Shown here piece after piece: positions 14,169 to 16,404 of a stretch of 16,404 nucleotides of DNA. The notes below the pieces were generated by a model, which saw nothing but the letters and a program-made list of their open reading frames with translations, searched no databases and was not told where the DNA came from. Made by a program: the position numbers and the translations under genes. The DNA comes from Christensenella sp. UBA4379 (GTDB taxonomy: Bacteria > Bacillota > Clostridia > Christensenellales > Aristaeellaceae): the NCBI GenBank assembly GCA_002391225.1, contig DGRV01000027.1, positions 1-16,404 of the forward strand, written 5' to 3'. Every line of letters begins with the position of its first letter. The stretch's first letter is position 1.

Positions 14169-15640
14169 GCTGTTGTCCTCCGATATTCCTTGTTGAGCAT
14201 GTTCATCCGGTGCAGCAGGGCGTCGCTCAGGTCTCCGGGCTGCATGCGGTAGCGCCAGTTGTTCCCGCCGACGGAGCCGGGCAGGTTCATCCGCGCTTCG
14301 TTGTCCAGGGCCAGATAGTCCTGGACGGGGATCACCGCGCGTTCCGCCCTGCACCCGAGCACCGCGCGGACGATGCCGTCGCAGATGTCGTCCCCGGGCT
14401 TCAGCTTCAGGATGGAAAGGGCGGTTTCCCTGGACTTCTTGTCCTGCAGCTTCCACCAGCCGAGCACGGTGTCGTTGTCGTGGGTGCCCGTGTAGGCGAC
14501 GCAGTGCTCCGGGATGTTTTCGGGGCGGTTTCCGTTGTTTGGGTCGCCGTCCAGGCCGAACAGGACCAGCTTCATCCCCGGATACCCGCAGTGAGCGATC
14601 ATCTTTTTGACCCGGTCGTTGATCAGCCCCAGGTCCTCGGCGATGATGTTCATGTCCGGGATTTTCTTCTGCACCCTGTCAAAAAACAGGCTGCCGCTGT
14701 TTTTCACCCATTTGCCGTTCCGCGCGTTGCTGGCCCCGGCAGGGATGGAGTAATAATTGGCAAAGCCGATGAAGTGATCGATCCGGATGATGTCGAAGCG
14801 CTCTTCCATGCTCTTGAGCCGGTCGATCCACCAGCTGTAGCCGTGCAGCCACAGGCGCAGCCAGGAATAGAGCGGGTTGCCCCACAGCTGGCCGTCCTCG
14901 GAAAAGCAGTCCGGCGGAACGCCCGCGACGCGCTTGGGGCTCAGATTTTTGTCCACCTGGAAAAAGTTGGGGTGCTGCCAGACGTCGGCGCTGCCTGGAG
15001 CGGCGTAAATCGGGATGTCGCCGAACAGCTGGACGTGTTTTTGCCCAGCGTACTCCTTGAGCCGCTTCCACTGCAGGTCGAACACGTACTGTACATAAAG
15101 ATAGTAGTTGATTTCCTCCTGCAGGGAGAGAAGCAATTTCTCTGTCTCCGCGTCCGGGGAAACCATGTGGCGCTTAGCCCCGATGGGCCAGCGGTCAAAC
15201 CAGCCGTAGTGGCCGGTCAGCGCCATATACTGGGCGTAGGGGAGGGCCCAGGGATGGTCCTCTGAAAACCGCTCCGCCTCGTTCTTGACCGAAGACCAGC
15301 TTTCCTTAAAGGACTGGCGGAGGGCCCGCTCCTTCTGCTCCTGGGCGGCGGAAAAGTCCACCCGTTTTTCGGGCGGGACCGCCGGCTCGTCCAAGGTGGA
15401 AAGAAGCCCCATGTCTTTGAGGTCGGCAATGTCGATCAGGAGCGGGTTTCCCGCGAAGGTGGAAGGGCTCTGGTAGGGAGAGTTGCCGTAGCCCACCGGG
15501 CCGATCGGCAGCATCTGCCAGATGGCCGTCCCGCTGGCGCTCAAAAAATCGATCAGCTCCCGGGAAGGCCGGCCGATGGTGCCGATGCGCTCCGGCCCGG
15601 CCAGGGAGGTAATATGTACGAGCAAACCGCTTTCACGCAT
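14165..15640 (-). CDS. malQ: 4-alpha-glucanotransferase (amylomaltase, GH77)
   Basis: Disproportionating enzyme that moves alpha-1,4-glucan segments between maltodextrins and releases glucose, cytosolic, making short maltodextrins usable by the phosphorylase. It is 491 aa, typical of the bacterial amylomaltase type. GH77 motifs seen: WQMLPIGPVGYGNSPYQSPS (41-60), GDIPIYA (207-213), RIDHF with nucleophile Asp288 (286-290), AEDLG with acid/base Glu335 (334-338), and YTGTHDNDT (383-391) with the transition-state Asp388. All catalytic residues are present. An AGGAGG site precedes the ATG at 15640 by 8 nt. The stop codon overlaps the TTG start of glgP (TTGA). It follows the phosphoribosyltransferase by 54 nt, with a small hairpin in between. 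Confidence 0.96.
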   Translation of the reverse strand: MRESGLLVHITSLAGPERIGTIGRPSRELIDFLSASGTAIWQMLPIGPVGYGNSPYQSPSTFAGNPLLIDIADLKDMGLLSTLDEPAVPPEKRVDFSAAQEQKERALRQSFKESWSSVKNEAERFSEDHPWALPYAQYMALTGHYGWFDRWPIGAKRHMVSPDAETEKLLLSLQEEINYYLYVQYVFDLQWKRLKEYAGQKHVQLFGDIPIYAAPGSADVWQHPNFFQVDKNLSPKRVAGVPPDCFSEDGQLWGNPLYSWLRLWLHGYSWWIDRLKSMEERFDIIRIDHFIGFANYYSIPAGASNARNGKWVKNSGSLFFDRVQKKIPDMNIIAEDLGLINDRVKKMIAHCGYPGMKLVLFGLDGDPNNGNRPENIPEHCVAYTGTHDNDTVLGWWKLQDKKSRETALSILKLKPGDDICDGIVRAVLGCRAERAVIPVQDYLALDNEARMNLPGSVGGNNWRYRMQPGDLSDALLHRMNMLNKEYRRTTA

Positions 15641-15675
15641 CGGTTTTGCCTCCTGCTGTAATCAGCTCTTTATTG

Positions 15676-15691
15676 CCGGAATCCATTCCGG
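15676..15691 (-). repeat. Short 6-bp hairpin between the phosphoribosyltransferase and malQ
   Basis: CCGGAA and TTCCGG flank a TGGA loop on the minus strand just after the phosphoribosyltransferase stop codon. It lacks a U tract (CAATAAAGA follows), so it is not a good intrinsic terminator. It could stabilise or process the operon mRNA. The remainder of the 54-nt gap is the malQ ribosome binding site. Confidence 0.5.
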
Positions 15692-15694
15692 GAA

Positions 15695-16261
15695 TCAGCC
15701 GATGATCTCGCCGTCCTTGTTGAAAACGGGCAGCTTTTCCAGATAGATCAGGTCGTCCCGGTCCTGGGCCTCGCCCTCGGCCAGGATGGCCATCCTGCCC
15801 GCGATGACGCCGCCGGCCTCCGTTACCAGGGTTTCCAGGGCGCGCAGGCTTTCGCCGGTGCTGATCACGTCGTCCACGATCAGGACCTTGCGGCCCTTCA
15901 TAAAATCGGCGTCCTCCTGATCCATGCACAGGATCTGCTCCTGGGCAGTGGTGATGGATTTCACCTTGGTCTGGAACACGTTTTTCATATAGAGCTTCGG
16001 CGCCTTGCGGGCGAGCAGATAGCGGTTTTCCCCGTTCTGGCGGGCCATTTCATACACCAGGGGAATGCCCTTGGATTCCGCCGTGATCATGATGTCGTGC
16101 TCCGGGGCCCGTTTGAGCAGCTCCCGCGAGCAGGCCTGCGTCAGCTCCACATCGCCGAAAATTACAAAGGCGCCGATATACAGATCGTCCGTTACCCTGC
16201 AGATCGGGAGGTCTCTTTCCAGACCGGCCACTTTCATCCGATACGTTAAAGACATGGTCAT
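15695..16261 (-). CDS. Adenine phosphoribosyltransferase-like (PRTase family) protein
   Basis: Type I phosphoribosyltransferase fold, cytosolic, 188 aa. The PRPP-binding loop VLIVDDVISTGES (126-138) is complete, with its two Asp residues, and an upstream TAESKGIPLVYEMAR block (60-74) and LARKAPKL (83-90) fit the APRT/XPRT branch. The gene could be adenine or xanthine phosphoribosyltransferase, or a PRTase of unknown base; I give no symbol for that reason. Two Met codons near the start (16261 and 16255, giving MTMSLTY or MSLTY) are both possible, and no strong ribosome binding site separates them. It is first in the operon, about 39 nt downstream of the predicted transcription start. A purine-salvage enzyme before glycogen-degradation genes is unusual, and may reflect shared control rather than a shared pathway. 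Confidence 0.8.
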   Translation of the reverse strand: MTMSLTYRMKVAGLERDLPICRVTDDLYIGAFVIFGDVELTQACSRELLKRAPEHDIMITAESKGIPLVYEMARQNGENRYLLARKAPKLYMKNVFQTKVKSITTAQEQILCMDQEDADFMKGRKVLIVDDVISTGESLRALETLVTEAGGVIAGRMAILAEGEAQDRDDLIYLEKLPVFNKDGEIIG

Positions 16262-16306
16262 ACACCCAGCTTTCTGATGATTTCAAGGGCTTACTCGCCC
16301 AATACT

Positions 16307-16335
16307 ATTCTATCCATTCTCAGGAAAAAAGTCAA
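16307..16335 (-). promoter_or_regulatory. Sigma-A-type promoter of the ten-gene operon
   Basis: The minus strand reads TTGACT (-35, 16330-16335), a 17-nt spacer, then TAGAAT (-10, 16307-16312), both 5 of 6 to consensus. Transcription should start near 16300, leaving a 39-nt leader before the phosphoribosyltransferase. GGGC-GAGTAA-GCCC (16287-16300) near the 5' end can form a short 4-bp hairpin of uncertain meaning. No operator or riboswitch was recognised. Confidence 0.75.
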
Positions 16336-16357
16336 TGAGGTTCGGCTGACGGAATAC

Positions 16358-16381
16358 GGCTCACGCATTTCTGCGTGAGCC
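16358..16381 (-). terminator. Perfect 10-bp GNRA hairpin, likely end of the upstream transcript
   Basis: GGCTCACGCA and TGCGTGAGCC flank TTTC on the plus strand, which is GAAA (a stable GNRA tetraloop) on the minus-strand RNA, so the minus orientation is favoured. It lies between the window edge and the operon promoter. The tail (GTATTCCGT) is not U-rich, so it may be a weak terminator or an mRNA-end stabiliser rather than a strong terminator. Confidence 0.55.
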
Positions 16382-16389
16382 TGTTGGCG

Positions 16390-16404
16390 GGGGAATTCTT
16401 CCCC
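16390..16404 (-). repeat. Inverted repeat at the right edge (incomplete)
   Basis: GGGGAA-TTC-TTCCCC forms a 6-bp palindrome that reaches the last base, so its stem may continue outside the window. It and the 16358-16381 hairpin stand in tandem just before the operon promoter, which suggests the 3' end of another minus-strand gene. No coding sequence is visible here. Confidence 0.4.

Noticed and set aside
14169..14456. Upstream extension of the glgP frame to an ATG at 14456
   Set aside because: The extra 96 residues are the frame-shifted shadow of malQ; the GGAGGA-spaced TTG at 14168 gives the family N-terminus.

Overview
The window looks like a chromosomal segment of a gut-type, fairly GC-rich (about 60% by eye) member of the Clostridia (Bacillota). 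Support comes from a DUF896 protein, a TnpV transposon protein, a PrdX-type prolyl-tRNA deacylase, AGGAGG ribosome binding sites and a sigma-A promoter. No marker fixes the genus; this placement is inference. Every gene I can support lies on the minus strand, so transcription runs from high to low coordinates. No rRNA, tRNA, CRISPR array or intact insertion sequence was seen, and no gap between genes exceeds about 190 bases.

Right to left: the right edge (16340-16404) holds two hairpins that probably end an upstream gene. A good sigma-A promoter (-35 16330-16335, 17-nt spacer, -10 16307-16312) then opens a tight run of ten genes ending at an intrinsic terminator (4464-4493). The order is: APRT-like phosphoribosyltransferase, malQ, glgP, GT4 glycosyltransferase, membrane-anchored M1-peptidase-like protein, GT2-GtrA fusion, membrane-anchored phosphodiester glycosidase (NAGPA family), Lgt-like membrane protein, DUF896, DUF1015. 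Most junctions are 3-25 nt or overlaps (TTGA and ATGA), so this is very probably one operon of about 11.8 kb.

The operon joins two activities. MalQ and GlgP break down alpha-glucan in the cytosol to glucose and glucose-1-phosphate. The next five genes look like membrane or envelope glycolipid work: a GT4 resembling diacylglycerol glycosyltransferases, a polyprenyl-phosphate-sugar synthase fused to a GtrA flippase-like domain, an extracytoplasmic phosphodiester glycosidase, and an Lgt relative that lacks the usual catalytic His. The M1-like protein keeps the fold signature but has lost both zinc histidines, the catalytic Glu and the third zinc ligand, so it appears to be a pseudopeptidase. My working idea, not shown by the sequence alone, is a glucan-fed surface glycolipid or polymer pathway with two non-canonical enzyme relatives as binding or scaffold parts. 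This is the best candidate here for an undescribed system.

Left of the terminator are rlmD (23S rRNA m5U methyltransferase), prdX (mischarged prolyl-tRNA editing), a MATE efflux transporter, a solitary tnpV next to a perfect 15-bp inverted repeat, and the N-terminal part of an XRE-family regulator running off the left edge. This section is a more ordinary mixture, and prdX and tnpV look lower in GC than the operon.
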